From Acetivibrio ethanolgignens (GTDB lineage Bacteria > Bacillota > Clostridia > Lachnospirales > Lachnospiraceae), in assembly GCF_001461035.1 (NCBI RefSeq), contig NZ_LNAM01000113.1:1-50888 (forward strand): a stretch of DNA of 50,888 nucleotides, read 5' to 3'. Each line of letters opens with the position of its first letter. Position 1 is the first letter of the stretch. Positions 6,457 to 16,407 of this stretch are shown here, piece after piece. A program made the position numbers and the translations under genes. The notes below the pieces were generated by a model. That model saw only the letters and a program-made list of their open reading frames with translations, was not told the DNA's origin and ran no database searches.

Positions 6457-7869
6457 CTATTTTAAGTAACTATCAAAAATTTTCCTTGCAATCGGCACGG
6501 CATACTCACTTCCTGTACCTGCCCCTTCTACAATAATGCTGACAGCAAGCTGCTTCTCCTTTGTTTTAGCATAACCAATAAACCATGAATGGGAAGCCTT
6601 TGTTGAATCAAACTCAGCAGAGCCTGTTTTACCGGCGGCAGTATAACTTCCAGTATTTAAGGCAGTAGCCGTTCCCTCTTCTACTACAGCCTCCATCATA
6701 TTTTGAAGCTTCTTTGCCTCTGCTTTGGTCATTGGTTCACCAATCAGTGCCGGTTGATACTGCTTTACCACATTTCCTGTGTAGCTTTCAATCCGATCTA
6801 CCATATACGGCTTCATCATTTTTCCATCATTTGCAATCCCAGCTACAATCATTACATTATGCAGAGGAGTAATCTGGGTATCTCCCTGTCCAATCATCGT
6901 CTGTGGAATCTCACTTTTGGAAGACGAACTATTTAATACAAAGCTGCTATGGTTATAAGCAAAATCTACTGGAAGCTTTTTGTTGAATAGAAAGCTCTCG
7001 CATAAGCTTTTAAAGGCCTTAACATCCAGCCCCATACCAATATTGGCAAAGGATGCATTACAGGATTTTGCAAAGGATTTCTTTAAATCCTCTTCTCCAT
7101 GCTTTTTATTTCCATAGCAGTTAATCTTCACATCCTCAAAGGTATCACTTCCATCACAGGTATAGCTGTATTTTACACCACCATTTTCACGAATGTACTC
7201 AATGGCTACCAGCGTCTTAAAGGTAGATCCCGGTGGATACAGCCCCTGGGTTGCACGATTTAAAAGAGCTGAATTGTTCTCTGAATCCTCTACCAGGTAT
7301 TCCCAGTTGGAAACTACTTTGTTTGGGTTATAATCTGGCTTGGATACCATGGCCAGAATCTTTCCTGTGTCTGGTTCCATGACAACAATTGCCCCTTTAC
7401 GGCTTCCCAATGCCTGATAGGCCACCTTCTGTAGGGAAACATCCAGAGTTGTCACCACATTATCGCCAATATTTTTTTCTCCCTTAAGCTCCTTAAAAAA
7501 GGCTGTCAGAGGATTCTCATGGGAGGTTAAAAGCCTTATGTTCTGGGAAAGCTCAACACCTGTTTTTCCCTTATCTGCCCGTCCTACTGCATGGCAGAAA
7601 ATAGCATCATAAGGATAGGAGCGGTACTCCTCTCCTTTACTATTCGTTTTGGTTTCTGCCAGCACGGTACCATCGGAAGCTTGAATTTCACCGCGGATAA
7701 CACGCTCTGCCAAAAGCTCCTGCCGCTTATTATATGGATTATTTATGACATTCTGGCTGTCTATTACCATAAAATACACAAAATAACCGATAAGCCCGAC
7801 AAACAGGAAAGCAAACAGATAGGCTACTATCGCTATTTCATGATTTTTATTGTTTCTATCTTTCTTCAT
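6457..7869 (-). CDS. class B penicillin-binding protein (transpeptidase)
   Basis: A 470-residue membrane-anchored D,D-transpeptidase that cross-links peptidoglycan. One N-terminal membrane helix (about residues 12-35) is followed by a short pedestal region and the transpeptidase domain. The active-site motifs are STFK at 215-218, SCN at 269-271 and KTG at 414-416. It is shorter than PBP2/FtsI proteins and resembles the PbpA-type enzymes that pair with a FtsW/RodA partner. Its start overlaps the rodA/ftsW gene by 14 bases, which supports a dedicated polymerase-transpeptidase pair. Whether it serves elongation, division or sporulation cannot be read from the sequence. Confidence 0.93.
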   Translation of the reverse strand: MKKDRNNKNHEIAIVAYLFAFLFVGLIGYFVYFMVIDSQNVINNPYNKRQELLAERVIRGEIQASDGTVLAETKTNSKGEEYRSYPYDAIFCHAVGRADKGKTGVELSQNIRLLTSHENPLTAFFKELKGEKNIGDNVVTTLDVSLQKVAYQALGSRKGAIVVMEPDTGKILAMVSKPDYNPNKVVSNWEYLVEDSENNSALLNRATQGLYPPGSTFKTLVAIEYIRENGGVKYSYTCDGSDTFEDVKINCYGNKKHGEEDLKKSFAKSCNASFANIGMGLDVKAFKSLCESFLFNKKLPVDFAYNHSSFVLNSSSSKSEIPQTMIGQGDTQITPLHNVMIVAGIANDGKMMKPYMVDRIESYTGNVVKQYQPALIGEPMTKAEAKKLQNMMEAVVEEGTATALNTGSYTAAGKTGSAEFDSTKASHSWFIGYAKTKEKQLAVSIIVEGAGTGSEYAVPIARKIFDSYLK

Positions 7870-9184
7870 TCCGTCTTACCTCATCCTGATTTAACACATA
7901 CATCCCCTGAATAATACTGAACAAAAGAACCGTACTTAAAACAGAGCTTCCACCATAGCTTACCAGTGGCAGCGTTACGCCTGTTGATGGAATAAACTTG
8001 ATTGCTCCACCAATCGTTAAAAATACTTGAAAAATATAAATAACAGATAAACCCAGGGCGGTCAGCTTATAAAAGGTCCGCCGCATTTTCATAGCAATAT
8101 TAACAAACATGATAAAACAGCTTAAACATACCAGTATCATACAGACTGCAAAAATACCTCCCATTTCCTCTGATATAGCAGAAAAAATAAAATCACTTTC
8201 CCGCACTGGAATACTCATAGGAAGCCCTTTTCCAAGCCCCATGCCAAACCAGCCCCCTGTGCCGATTGCAAACAGGGAGCTTGCTACCTGGTAGCCTCCT
8301 GTATCAATATCGCTCCATGGATCAAGAAATGCCTGCACCCTTACCCGTACATGGGAAAACAGCTGATAAGCAACTACAGAAACTATAGAAAAGGCTCCTA
8401 CTCCAGCCACTGTATACATAGGCTGGCTTGTCGCAGCATATAAAACACACATATAAGTTACAAAGAAAATAAAGGCTCCTCCCAGGTCTCTTTCCAGTAC
8501 CAGAACAAGTACATAGGCAGCAGCAAGCACCGTAATTTTAGCAACCTCTTTAAATTCTGTGCTTTTTGCAAGAAGTGCTGCTATAAAAAATACGAAAATT
8601 ATCTTAACAAATTCCGATGGCTGTAAGGTTACCGGCCCCAGCTTAATCCAGTTGGAGGCTCCATACTTTTCAATACCAACCCCTGGAATAAATACAGATA
8701 AAAGGCAGATAAGACCCAATACAGCATACAGCCACCCCAGCCTGTCAATGTAGCGGAATTTTTCAATAAGAAAAGGTACTACCAGACATATAAGCAAGCC
8801 AGCTGCCGCCATAAAGAGCTGTCGCTTTGCCAAAGCAGGTTCCAGCCTTGCCAGCATAATAAAGCTGATGGCAAGAAGCATCTGCATATTATTAAATACC
8901 AGTCTCGAAAGATTGCGGTATACAAACCGGTACACAAAAGCTGAGGTTGCAAAAAATACAACCTCCAGACCATAATAAATAAGTAGCTGTGTATCCTGGG
9001 TATTCAAAAACAATAACAGATGACAGATTAGGTGGATCAGGTACATAAGAACCTGCTGTTTTCTGTAAATCCGTTTCTGCCGTTCTTTATCCCTGCCCCG
9101 GAATACCGTAAAGCAGTAAAGGGTATAAATTGCAAATAAAATAATTATAATATATTTAGAAAGCTGAATAATCAGATTTTCCAC
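7856..9184 (-). CDS. FtsW/RodA/SpoVE-family peptidoglycan polymerase
   Basis: A 442-residue SEDS-family membrane protein that polymerises lipid II into glycan strands. About ten hydrophobic segments are visible. Family signatures include LQPSEFVKIIFVFF, a large extracytoplasmic loop with GKGLPMSIPVRESDFIFS, ISEEMGG, and the C-terminal STGVTLPLVSYGGSSVLS. An additional N-terminal membrane region (first 80 residues) precedes the core, as in many clostridial members. It lies 22 bases downstream of the U32 peptidase gene and overlaps the penicillin-binding protein gene, its likely transpeptidase partner. Confidence 0.93.
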   Translation of the reverse strand: MENLIIQLSKYIIIILFAIYTLYCFTVFRGRDKERQKRIYRKQQVLMYLIHLICHLLLFLNTQDTQLLIYYGLEVVFFATSAFVYRFVYRNLSRLVFNNMQMLLAISFIMLARLEPALAKRQLFMAAAGLLICLVVPFLIEKFRYIDRLGWLYAVLGLICLLSVFIPGVGIEKYGASNWIKLGPVTLQPSEFVKIIFVFFIAALLAKSTEFKEVAKITVLAAAYVLVLVLERDLGGAFIFFVTYMCVLYAATSQPMYTVAGVGAFSIVSVVAYQLFSHVRVRVQAFLDPWSDIDTGGYQVASSLFAIGTGGWFGMGLGKGLPMSIPVRESDFIFSAISEEMGGIFAVCMILVCLSCFIMFVNIAMKMRRTFYKLTALGLSVIYIFQVFLTIGGAIKFIPSTGVTLPLVSYGGSSVLSTVLLFSIIQGMYVLNQDEVRRNEER

Positions 9185-9206
9185 GTTATCACCTACTTAA
9201 CAAGAA

Positions 9207-11579
9207 CTATTCAATTCCTTTACGGAAATGTCCCTTTGTTGTCTCTTTTTCTAAAATACCTTCCTGATTAAAACGAAATACATCCAGAAAAGTATTCAGA
9301 ATTCTTTCTGTCTCTTCCTTCGTCTCCACCGTAAAGTCTAAGCGAAGTCTTTCAGGAGCAAGGCCTTTCACAGCATCCTTTTCCTTAAGAAGGCTTAATG
9401 GCGTACCATCATAAATAATATTATAGCAGTCTTTGCATACGTTTCTCAATAAAAGCTTCTTTCCCTTCCGGTCATACAGCTCTTTAAAGTCTTCCCGCCC
9501 CTGGCAGCCATAAACGGTATCAATCATGCACTGGGCAGTAATCATAAGGGGTACATGCCCATATACTATAAGTGTCTTCCCCTGACAGCCAGTCTTTGAA
9601 AGCTCTTTACAGTTCTGCTCCACCGAAGCAGTAAGCTCTGTGGCACCAAAGTCCTTATAGGCTGCCTCAGCCTCTTTATTCAGTACATACATACCGGAAT
9701 CCAGTATTATCTTCTTATCCTCTACCCAGAAAAGCTCCTCAGCATTTCTCACTAAAAATCCTTTGCATTTTTCTGCCATAGCAAGACTTTCTGCAACCCG
9801 GTTTCGATTTTTCTCCCTTACAACGTAAGGTAGCGTAAAAATCACTTCTTTTTTTGAAAAATCTATGCCTGACTTACTACATTCCTGATATAGCCCTGCC
9901 GTCAGGTAAATCCGATCTGCCCGGGAAGCACAGACCACCTTTGCCTGCTCCTTGGTAAGCACAGAGGCATCTATTTTAAAGCCTTCTTCTTTTGAAGGCT
10001 CTCCCTCGAATTGTCTTTCTTCATCCATAATCTGTGCTTTCCTCCGCCATTTGGCAGTCAAGGCTTTCATGAGCTTAAAAAGTCCTTCTCTGCGAAGCTC
10101 CTTTAGCCTTCCTATCGGAATAAAAATATCACCCTTAATATCCAGCTTTAAATTCTCTAATGCAAAGCCGGAATCCTGCATCTGCATAATAGCCTTTTTT
10201 ATCTTTTCTGCTGTCATCGGCTGGCTTTTTGCTTCCTCTGCCACATCCCCGTTGACACAAACAGTAACTAGCTCACCATTTTCACGGGTGCAGGAAAAGG
10301 TAAGCTGTATCACTTCTCCAGGAGCGGCAAAAAAATGACCCTCTATTTTTACAGGAACATCCTTTTCCATAAAATCGGTTCCGATTTTATGAAGAAGTCT
10401 TTGATTCCGGGTACGAAATACAGACATACCCTGGTAAATCCTGCTGCCAGGCAGAATATTTACCATAAGCTCCTCTCCTGCCTGTGCTCCCTCTTTTAAT
10501 GTAAATTCATAGACAGAAAGCTCCTTGTTATTGCGAAACTCCAGGATATCCTGTCCATACACCTCTTTTTCTAACCGTATTATAGCATTTCGTTTTCCGG
10601 CACGGACTGTGGTTCCCACCTGCACACCACTGTGGTTCGGTCGCTTTACCGACATCATATTTTTCCCATGATACTGGCTATAATAGCCGTTGCTAAAGCC
10701 TCCACGGTTATATAAATCCATCAGGGCTGTCTTATCCTCTAAAAATTCCTGGCGATGCTTTTTTAAATATCCCTCATATTCCTCTCTTCCAAGAGCTACA
10801 TACAAATCTGTATATTTTCCATACAGATATGCCGTAAAGGCAGCATATTCCGACCGTTTCATCCTGCCCTCGATTTTAAAAGAATCAATTCCCGAATCAA
10901 TAAGCTCTGGTATCAGATCCAGGGTACAGATATCCTTTGGACTCATAAAATAGCCTGTTTTTCCATCAGGCAGACGATACTGCATCCTGCAAGGCTGAGC
11001 ACATCGGCCCCGATTACCACTTCTTCCTCCAATCATACTGCTTAACAGGCACTGGCCGGAATAGCAGTAGCACAAGGCACCGTGAACAAAGGTCTCAATC
11101 TCTAAATCTGTTTCTCTCCGGATATCCCTAAGTTCCTCCAAAGAAAGCTCTCTTGCCGGTACAAAGCGTGTAACACCAAGACTCTTAAGACCATTAGCCC
11201 CACGGCTCCCCGTCAGACTCATCTGGGTACTTGCATGAATCGGAAGTTCTGGAAAAGCTTTGTGAATGAAAGACATAACTCCTATATCCTGTACAATTAC
11301 AGCATCCAGACCATGCTCATAAAAAGGAAGGAGGTAATCGTAAAGCTGCTCCTTTAATTCCTCCTCCTTTAACAGTGTATTTACTGTAAGGTATAATTTT
11401 TTATCCCGAATATGGACAAAATCCATTGCCTTCTTTAGATTCTCTACCGATAAATTATCGGCAAAGGCTCTGGCACCAAACTGGCTGCCTCCGATATAGA
11501 CGGCATCACATCCGGCATTTACAGCTGCCTGCATGCTCTCATAGGAGCCTGCCGGTGCCAATATCTCTACTTTTCTCAT
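9207..11579 (-). CDS. U32 family peptidase (collagenase-like; RNA-hydroxylation type)
   Basis: A 790-residue protein with the U32 core in the first 400 residues (EILAPAGSYESMQAAVNAGC, the family opening) and a DUF3656-like middle and C-terminal extension. The four-cysteine cluster region includes CYCYSGQCLLSS and GRCAQPCRMQY. A second cysteine pair, CKDC, appears near the end. Although named peptidases, well-studied members (RlhA, TrhP/YegQ) support hydroxylation of rRNA or tRNA uridine/cytidine, so an RNA-modification role is more likely than proteolysis. It sits between zapA and rodA with short gaps (11 and 22 bases) in the long cell-envelope operon. Confidence 0.9.
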   Translation of the reverse strand: MRKVEILAPAGSYESMQAAVNAGCDAVYIGGSQFGARAFADNLSVENLKKAMDFVHIRDKKLYLTVNTLLKEEELKEQLYDYLLPFYEHGLDAVIVQDIGVMSFIHKAFPELPIHASTQMSLTGSRGANGLKSLGVTRFVPARELSLEELRDIRRETDLEIETFVHGALCYCYSGQCLLSSMIGGRSGNRGRCAQPCRMQYRLPDGKTGYFMSPKDICTLDLIPELIDSGIDSFKIEGRMKRSEYAAFTAYLYGKYTDLYVALGREEYEGYLKKHRQEFLEDKTALMDLYNRGGFSNGYYSQYHGKNMMSVKRPNHSGVQVGTTVRAGKRNAIIRLEKEVYGQDILEFRNNKELSVYEFTLKEGAQAGEELMVNILPGSRIYQGMSVFRTRNQRLLHKIGTDFMEKDVPVKIEGHFFAAPGEVIQLTFSCTRENGELVTVCVNGDVAEEAKSQPMTAEKIKKAIMQMQDSGFALENLKLDIKGDIFIPIGRLKELRREGLFKLMKALTAKWRRKAQIMDEERQFEGEPSKEEGFKIDASVLTKEQAKVVCASRADRIYLTAGLYQECSKSGIDFSKKEVIFTLPYVVREKNRNRVAESLAMAEKCKGFLVRNAEELFWVEDKKIILDSGMYVLNKEAEAAYKDFGATELTASVEQNCKELSKTGCQGKTLIVYGHVPLMITAQCMIDTVYGCQGREDFKELYDRKGKKLLLRNVCKDCYNIIYDGTPLSLLKEKDAVKGLAPERLRLDFTVETKEETERILNTFLDVFRFNQEGILEKETTKGHFRKGIE

Positions 11580-11590
11580 AATTCTCCTGT

Positions 11591-12028
11591 CTATCTATTA
11601 TTTCTGGAATTTTTATTACTTCGTTCCTTAAGCTCCGTTTCCAGCTGTACAATTTTTTTCTGGTTTTCCACCTGTTCAAACTTTAAAGCCTGTAGTTCCT
11701 TTTGTGCAGATTCCAAACGGGACTGCATCGTAATCAGCTCATGCTTGATATCAAAAAGCTCTTCACTGTTTTTCTTATTCTCTGCTGTCAGATTCTCCAC
11801 ATGTGTCTTTGCCTTAAAATAGTCATCTGCAATATTCAGCTCTAAAAGCACATTCTTTGTTTCTGTATCAAGACGGCTAAAGCCTTCCTTCAGCTTGAAT
11901 TCCTCATGCTTTCCATTGATATAGGCAGCTACAGATTTTAAATAGCTTTCGCTCTCATAACCGCTCATCGTATATTTTTTATTGTTAATTACAACCTCAA
12001 TATCATTCATCTTTTTCATAGCCGCCAA
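11591..12028 (-). CDS. zapA: cell division protein ZapA
   Basis: ZapA bundles FtsZ filaments at midcell. The N-terminal domain (NDIEVVINNKKYTMSGYESE and following) is the ZapA signature. It is followed by a long coiled coil (about 70-135) ending in a basic, asparagine-rich tail. At 145 residues it is longer than minimal ZapA, because the coiled coil is extended. The best start is the TTG at 12028, which has AAGGAG six bases upstream overlapping the ruvB stop. The later ATG at 12019 is too far (15 bases) from that site. It is in the operon between ruvB and the U32 gene. Confidence 0.87.
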   Translation of the reverse strand: MAAMKKMNDIEVVINNKKYTMSGYESESYLKSVAAYINGKHEEFKLKEGFSRLDTETKNVLLELNIADDYFKAKTHVENLTAENKKNSEELFDIKHELITMQSRLESAQKELQALKFEQVENQKKIVQLETELKERSNKNSRNNR

Positions 12029-12040
12029 CCCTATCTCCTT

Positions 12041-13027
12041 CTAAATTCCGAAATGTTTATATGCTAAATCGGTAACCATGCGTCCTCTCGGTGTCCTCTG
12101 AAGCAGCCCATTCTGAATTAGATATGGTTCATAAACATCCTCTATCGTACCGGCGTCCTCACCAATCGCTGCCGCCAGAGTATCCAATCCAACCGGACCA
12201 CCTGCAAACTTCTCCATCATCGTAGTCAATATCTCCCGGTCGATATTATCCAGCCCCAGCTTGTCAACCTCCAGAAGATCCAAAGCAAAATCTGCCACTT
12301 CCTTGGTGATATGACCATCATATTTTACCTGGGCAAAATCCCTGACTCGTTTTAAAAGCCGGTTAGCCAGTCTTGGTGTACCACGGGAACGCCGTGCCAG
12401 CTCCATAGCACCCTCTTTATCTATCTTTACCTTCAAAACCTGTGCAGACCGTAAAATAATCTGCGTAAGCTCCTGATTTGTATAAAACTCCAGACGATGC
12501 ACCACCCCAAAACGGTCTCTTAACGGAGCCGTCAGCATACCAGCTCTTGTCGTCGCTCCTACCAGTGTAAACTTTGGAAGATCCAGACGAATGGAACGTG
12601 CTCCAGCCCCTTTTCCAATCACAATATCTATGGAAAAGTCCTCCATGGCCGGATATAATACCTCCTCCACCTGCCGGTTCAACCGGTGAATTTCATCTAC
12701 AAAAAGCAAATCCCCATCCTGCAGATTATTTAAAATTGCCGCCATCTCGCCCGGCTTTTCAATTGCCGGTCCCGAGGTCACCTTTAGATTAACCTCCATC
12801 TCATTGGCAATAATCCCTGCAAGTGTTGTCTTTCCAAGCCCTGGTGGCCCATATAAAAGGACGTGATCCAAAGACTCTCCTCTTTGCTTCGCCGCTTCAA
12901 TATAAACCTTCAGATTCTCCTTTGCCTTGGTCTGACCTATGTAATCACATAAAAGCTTAGGTCTTAGGCTGTTTTCTATTTTATAATCCTCATCCATCAA
13001 TTCCGTTGTAATAATACGGTTTCCCAT
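12041..13027 (-). CDS. ruvB: Holliday junction branch migration helicase RuvB
   Basis: RuvB is the hexameric AAA+ motor that drives branch migration with RuvA. The Walker A motif GPPGLGKT is at residues 60-67, Walker B FVDEIH at 109-114, sensor I VGATTRAG at about 156-163, and the arginine finger region is LRDRFG. The C-terminal winged helix ends in [13 protein letters not shown]. At 328 residues it is full length. It lies 24 bases downstream of ruvA, the usual ruvAB order. ruvC is not present in this window. Confidence 0.97.
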   Translation of the reverse strand: MGNRIITTELMDEDYKIENSLRPKLLCDYIGQTKAKENLKVYIEAAKQRGESLDHVLLYGPPGLGKTTLAGIIANEMEVNLKVTSGPAIEKPGEMAAILNNLQDGDLLFVDEIHRLNRQVEEVLYPAMEDFSIDIVIGKGAGARSIRLDLPKFTLVGATTRAGMLTAPLRDRFGVVHRLEFYTNQELTQIILRSAQVLKVKIDKEGAMELARRSRGTPRLANRLLKRVRDFAQVKYDGHITKEVADFALDLLEVDKLGLDNIDREILTTMMEKFAGGPVGLDTLAAAIGEDAGTIEDVYEPYLIQNGLLQRTPRGRMVTDLAYKHFGI

Positions 13028-13051
13028 AGCCTGTCTCCTGCATCCTGTTTT

Positions 13052-13669
13052 TTAAATAAAAGAAATATACTTTAAGCTCTGCTTCAAAAGCTCCTCTACC
13101 GACATTCCTTCTGTAAGCTCTACCTGCCGCACTGCCTTCAGTGCATCGGTGCTGGTATAGCCAAGAGCTGTCAAAGCCTCCACCGCTTCATTTCTAATAT
13201 GGTTTCCCGCTTCCCTTGCAGCGTTTTCTCCTGAACCTTTTGACAGCCTCTCTTCAAAAGCATCCGAAAGATTTAACTTATCCTTTAACTCCAGCACCAG
13301 CTTAGCAGCTGTTTTCTGTCCGATTCCCGGTGCTTTTGCAATCGTTTTTGTGTCTCCTGCCAATATAGCAAACCGCAAATCATCCGGTGTCATAGCTGAC
13401 AGGATTCCTAAAGCTCCCTTTGGACCAATTCCGCTTACCGTTATTAAAAGCTTGAAAATCTCCAGGTCATCTCTGGTTAAAAAACCATACAGCTTCATCG
13501 CATCCTCCCGGACATAGAGATAGGTATGAATTTTTACCTCTTCCCCCGGTGACGGGAGCTCACTCATCACAGATAATGGTACTCCGATTTCATAACCAAT
13601 GCCATTTTGCTCTACCACAATTCCATCTGAATAAGTTGTGACAAGCTCACCTTTAATATATGCTATCAT
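13052..13669 (-). CDS. ruvA: Holliday junction DNA helicase RuvA
   Basis: RuvA binds four-way junctions as a tetramer and loads RuvB. The N-terminal OB fold begins MIAYIKGELV. Helix-hairpin-helix motifs follow (VSGIGPKGALGIL and APGIGQKTAAKLVLELKDK). Domain III at the C terminus (NEAVEALTALGYTSTDA) contacts RuvB. At 205 residues it is a standard length. It lies 28 bases downstream of the cardiolipin synthase gene and directly upstream of ruvB. Confidence 0.97.
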   Translation of the reverse strand: MIAYIKGELVTTYSDGIVVEQNGIGYEIGVPLSVMSELPSPGEEVKIHTYLYVREDAMKLYGFLTRDDLEIFKLLITVSGIGPKGALGILSAMTPDDLRFAILAGDTKTIAKAPGIGQKTAAKLVLELKDKLNLSDAFEERLSKGSGENAAREAGNHIRNEAVEALTALGYTSTDALKAVRQVELTEGMSVEELLKQSLKYISFI

Positions 13670-13696
13670 GTTACCTTTTTCCTTTCAATCCTCATT

Positions 13697-15358
13697 TTAC
13701 ATCAGGGTACTGAAAAGATTCAGTACCGGCTGATAGATTTTCCATGTGTTAGGCCGTCTTTTCCATTCCTCATAGGTAACCTCATGACTAATTTCCATTG
13801 TTTTTAACAAGTCCTCTTTAATAGTCCCGATTATCGTAGCATCTGCCATCCAGACACCATTTTCATAATGCAGATAAAAGCTTCGATAATCCATGTTAAT
13901 CGTTCCTACAATGCCACAGTCCTCATTAATAATAGTCTTAGCATGAATAAAGCCCGGCGTATATTCAAAAATTCGCACTCCATTTTTTAAAAGCGGACCA
14001 TAGTTATAGTTAGTCAGCATTTTTACACTTTTCTTATCAGGAATATTCGGAGTAATGATTCTTACATCCACACCGCTCTTTACAGCCTCTGTCAGGGCAT
14101 TTTTCATCGAATCCTCAATAACCAGATAGGGTGTCGTAATGTACACGAATTTACTGGCCGAATGTATCATCTGCTGGTAAATGCTTTCAATCGGATTCTC
14201 TGGGTTATTGGCTGGTCCATCAGAAATCACATGAGCATATACCTTAGATTCCGGAAACTTTTTCGTTGGCATATATCTTTCATAGGTAACATATTCTTTC
14301 TGACTGCATACATCCCACATCTGTAAAAAGGTTACGGTAAGCCCCCATACCGCATCTCCCTTTACTCTTACACCATTATCCTTCCAAACACCAAAGCGTT
14401 CTACAATATTAGCATATTCATCCGCCAGGTTAAAACCGCCAGTATAACCAATATTTCCGTCAATTACCATAATTTTCTGGTGACTACGGTAATTCATATA
14501 CAGCTTTTCTGTATATCGGTGAATCGGGTTAAATACCCTTACCTCAAAGCCCTCTGCCTCCAGATTTTGTTTAAAATATTTTTCCGTACGAAGAGCCGCT
14601 CCAAAATCATCATATAAAAATTTAACCTCAACGCCTTCTTCTATTTTCCTTTTTAAAATGCTGTGAATCCTATCCCAGATAGCACCTTCAGCTACAATAA
14701 AAAAATTAATTAGAATAAAACGCTCTGCTTTTTCAAGATCTCTAAAAATCACCCGAAAAACATCCTCTCCCATCGGATAGTAAGAAATCTCATTATTTTT
14801 ATACATCGGGAAGCCTGAGTTTATCATATAATGAGCCATACGTCCCTTATCCGGATACTTCACTTCAAACTCCTCTATAATTCCCGGCTCCTGGTTAAGA
14901 TACTTAAGCCCCGGCTTCATCCTGGTAATAATCTCCCGCTCAATCTTCTTAGTAGAGCCAGGCTTTCCCCAGAGCATATACATAATATGACCCGCCACTG
15001 GCAAAAGCATAGCAATACTGACCCAAGCCAGCTTATAAGACGGACTGCGATTGTCATTAACCAGACTTAAAATAACAATAATACTCAGAAGTTCCAGAAC
15101 AAAGTAAAAGTATACCGTCAGATTCCGGAGCACAAAAGGTGCCAATCCAATAAATAAAAGCTCTAAAAGCACCAGAAGCCCAACTAGAAGGACCTTTAGA
15201 AAGCCGCTTAAATAGCTCTTTACTGTACCTATCATCTCATCCTTTAGTTCGGTTCCTTTTTCAGCCAGCTCTGTTGTTTTGCCAACTAATTCGTTCTTTT
15301 TTTCCTTAAAATCGCGTTCCCATTGCTCCATCTTCTTTTCCGGCCTATTTTCTTCCAT
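13697..15358 (-). CDS. cls: cardiolipin synthase (phospholipase D family)
   Basis: This enzyme joins two phosphatidylglycerols to cardiolipin at the membrane. The N terminus is an unusual charged amphipathic segment of about 50 residues, followed by two or three membrane helices (about 51-125) and two phospholipase D domains. The first HKD motif is HQKIMVID at 293-300. The second begins HAKTIINED at 472-480, where the usual aspartate after four residues is a glutamate followed by aspartate, so the loop is one residue shorter than in typical Cls proteins. At 553 residues it is slightly long. It heads the segment with ruvAB, 34 bases after the CmpB-like gene. Confidence 0.92.
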   Translation of the reverse strand: MEENRPEKKMEQWERDFKEKKNELVGKTTELAEKGTELKDEMIGTVKSYLSGFLKVLLVGLLVLLELLFIGLAPFVLRNLTVYFYFVLELLSIIVILSLVNDNRSPSYKLAWVSIAMLLPVAGHIMYMLWGKPGSTKKIEREIITRMKPGLKYLNQEPGIIEEFEVKYPDKGRMAHYMINSGFPMYKNNEISYYPMGEDVFRVIFRDLEKAERFILINFFIVAEGAIWDRIHSILKRKIEEGVEVKFLYDDFGAALRTEKYFKQNLEAEGFEVRVFNPIHRYTEKLYMNYRSHQKIMVIDGNIGYTGGFNLADEYANIVERFGVWKDNGVRVKGDAVWGLTVTFLQMWDVCSQKEYVTYERYMPTKKFPESKVYAHVISDGPANNPENPIESIYQQMIHSASKFVYITTPYLVIEDSMKNALTEAVKSGVDVRIITPNIPDKKSVKMLTNYNYGPLLKNGVRIFEYTPGFIHAKTIINEDCGIVGTINMDYRSFYLHYENGVWMADATIIGTIKEDLLKTMEISHEVTYEEWKRRPNTWKIYQPVLNLFSTLM

Positions 15359-15392
15359 CTTCTGTCCCCTCCTTTGCTTTCTGTTTTTTCTA

Positions 15393-16253
15393 TCAGCCTC
15401 TTTTACGTTTTCTAAGCTCTGTTATAATTGCTTCGCTTCTAGTAGATTTCATGGTAGGGAAGGCACGTAAAAGACGTTTTTCAATGATATTCCTAAGTTC
15501 TGCTCTCTTTTCATACTTCTGCATAAAACTGTGAAGCCTTGCCTCGATTTCCTCTTTTTTCTCCAAATGGTTTTCCATTCTTGCACGCATGCTTTCACCA
15601 ATTGCATGAACAGAAAGACTTTCAAACCGCTCCCTGAGTTCCTCTTTTGTCTCATACAAACGAGTACCTTCCAGATACTCCATAAATTCTTCTCTGAAAT
15701 TGGAAAGCTCTTCCAGCTTTTTATCCAGCTGCAAAGTATAAATAATAGTTACCGTAAGGTCTGTGCCAAACAGAAGAAAAATAAAATAACCTGCGATTTC
15801 TCCTGCCCTTCTTGGAATAGATGCAATTACAGAATTCATAAACGGCTGCAATACATCCATCATAAGCAATGACAAAAATCCCCATAGAAGGGATGCCAGT
15901 AAGCATATTCTTCCCTGAAAGTGATATTTATAATTGGAATAGTCCCACCACTTTGCATGAAACAGCTTTTCCATCACATAAGAGGTCAGATATTCCAGCA
16001 CAGTAGCTACCAGCATACCAATAACAAAAATCAGCACCGGCTCATCCGGAATGCCGGATAAAAACAGATACACAGCCGTTGCTCCTGCTCCATAAATCGG
16101 TACAATGGGTCCATTTAAGAACCCCCGGTTTACCCAGGTTTTATGCTGAATGGATACTAATGTGCTTTCATAAATCCAGCCACAAAAGCTATATAAAAAG
16201 AAATTATAAACTAAAAAATAGAATTCAAAGCCAAAAAACCTGGCCTCCCACAT
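15393..16253 (-). CDS. putative ABC-transporter type IV / CmpB-family membrane protein
   Basis: A membrane protein of about 286 residues with five hydrophobic segments, followed by a charged, coiled-coil-rich C-terminal third (about 200-286). The opening FYFLVYNFFLYSFCGWIYES and the motif WVNRGFLNGPIVPIYGAG are typical of the family annotated 'putative ABC transporter permease (CmpB)'. There is no ATPase partner and no evidence of transport, so the family name should not be read as a function. I place the start at the ATG at 16253 (MWEARFFGF), with GGAG eight bases upstream. The promoter at 16289-16317 excludes the ATG at 16307. It is the first gene of the long leftward operon. Confidence 0.8.
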   Translation of the reverse strand: MWEARFFGFEFYFLVYNFFLYSFCGWIYESTLVSIQHKTWVNRGFLNGPIVPIYGAGATAVYLFLSGIPDEPVLIFVIGMLVATVLEYLTSYVMEKLFHAKWWDYSNYKYHFQGRICLLASLLWGFLSLLMMDVLQPFMNSVIASIPRRAGEIAGYFIFLLFGTDLTVTIIYTLQLDKKLEELSNFREEFMEYLEGTRLYETKEELRERFESLSVHAIGESMRARMENHLEKKEEIEARLHSFMQKYEKRAELRNIIEKRLLRAFPTMKSTRSEAIITELRKRKRG

Positions 16254-16288
16254 ATAGCTCACTCCAACTCTTATATTACTATTTTTAT

Positions 16289-16317
16289 AGTCTACCATAA
16301 AATTCAAAATATGACAA
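16289..16317 (-). promoter_or_regulatory. sigma-A-like promoter of the CmpB-cls-ruvAB operon
   Basis: TTGTCA (16312-16317), 17 bases, TAGACT (16289-16294) on the minus strand. It overlaps the longer frame of the CmpB-like gene and so supports the start at 16253. Confidence 0.55.
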
Positions 16318-16348
16318 ATTAAGTTTTTGTAACTACAAAATATGGCAT

Positions 16349-16377
16349 TTGACGGTTTTTGCTCCTTGTCTTATAAT
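16349..16377 (+). promoter_or_regulatory. sigma-A promoter of the YprB-like nuclease gene
   Basis: TTGACG (16349-16354), 17 bases, TATAAT (16372-16377), about 25-30 bases before the start codon at 16408. This is one of the best promoters in the window. Confidence 0.8.
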
Positions 16378-16407
16378 AGATATCAGATTTAGAGAAAGGA
16401 TAAAATT

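Noticed and set aside
9207-11579. A secreted collagenase
   Set aside because: It has no signal peptide and carries the cysteine cluster of the RNA-modifying U32 members.
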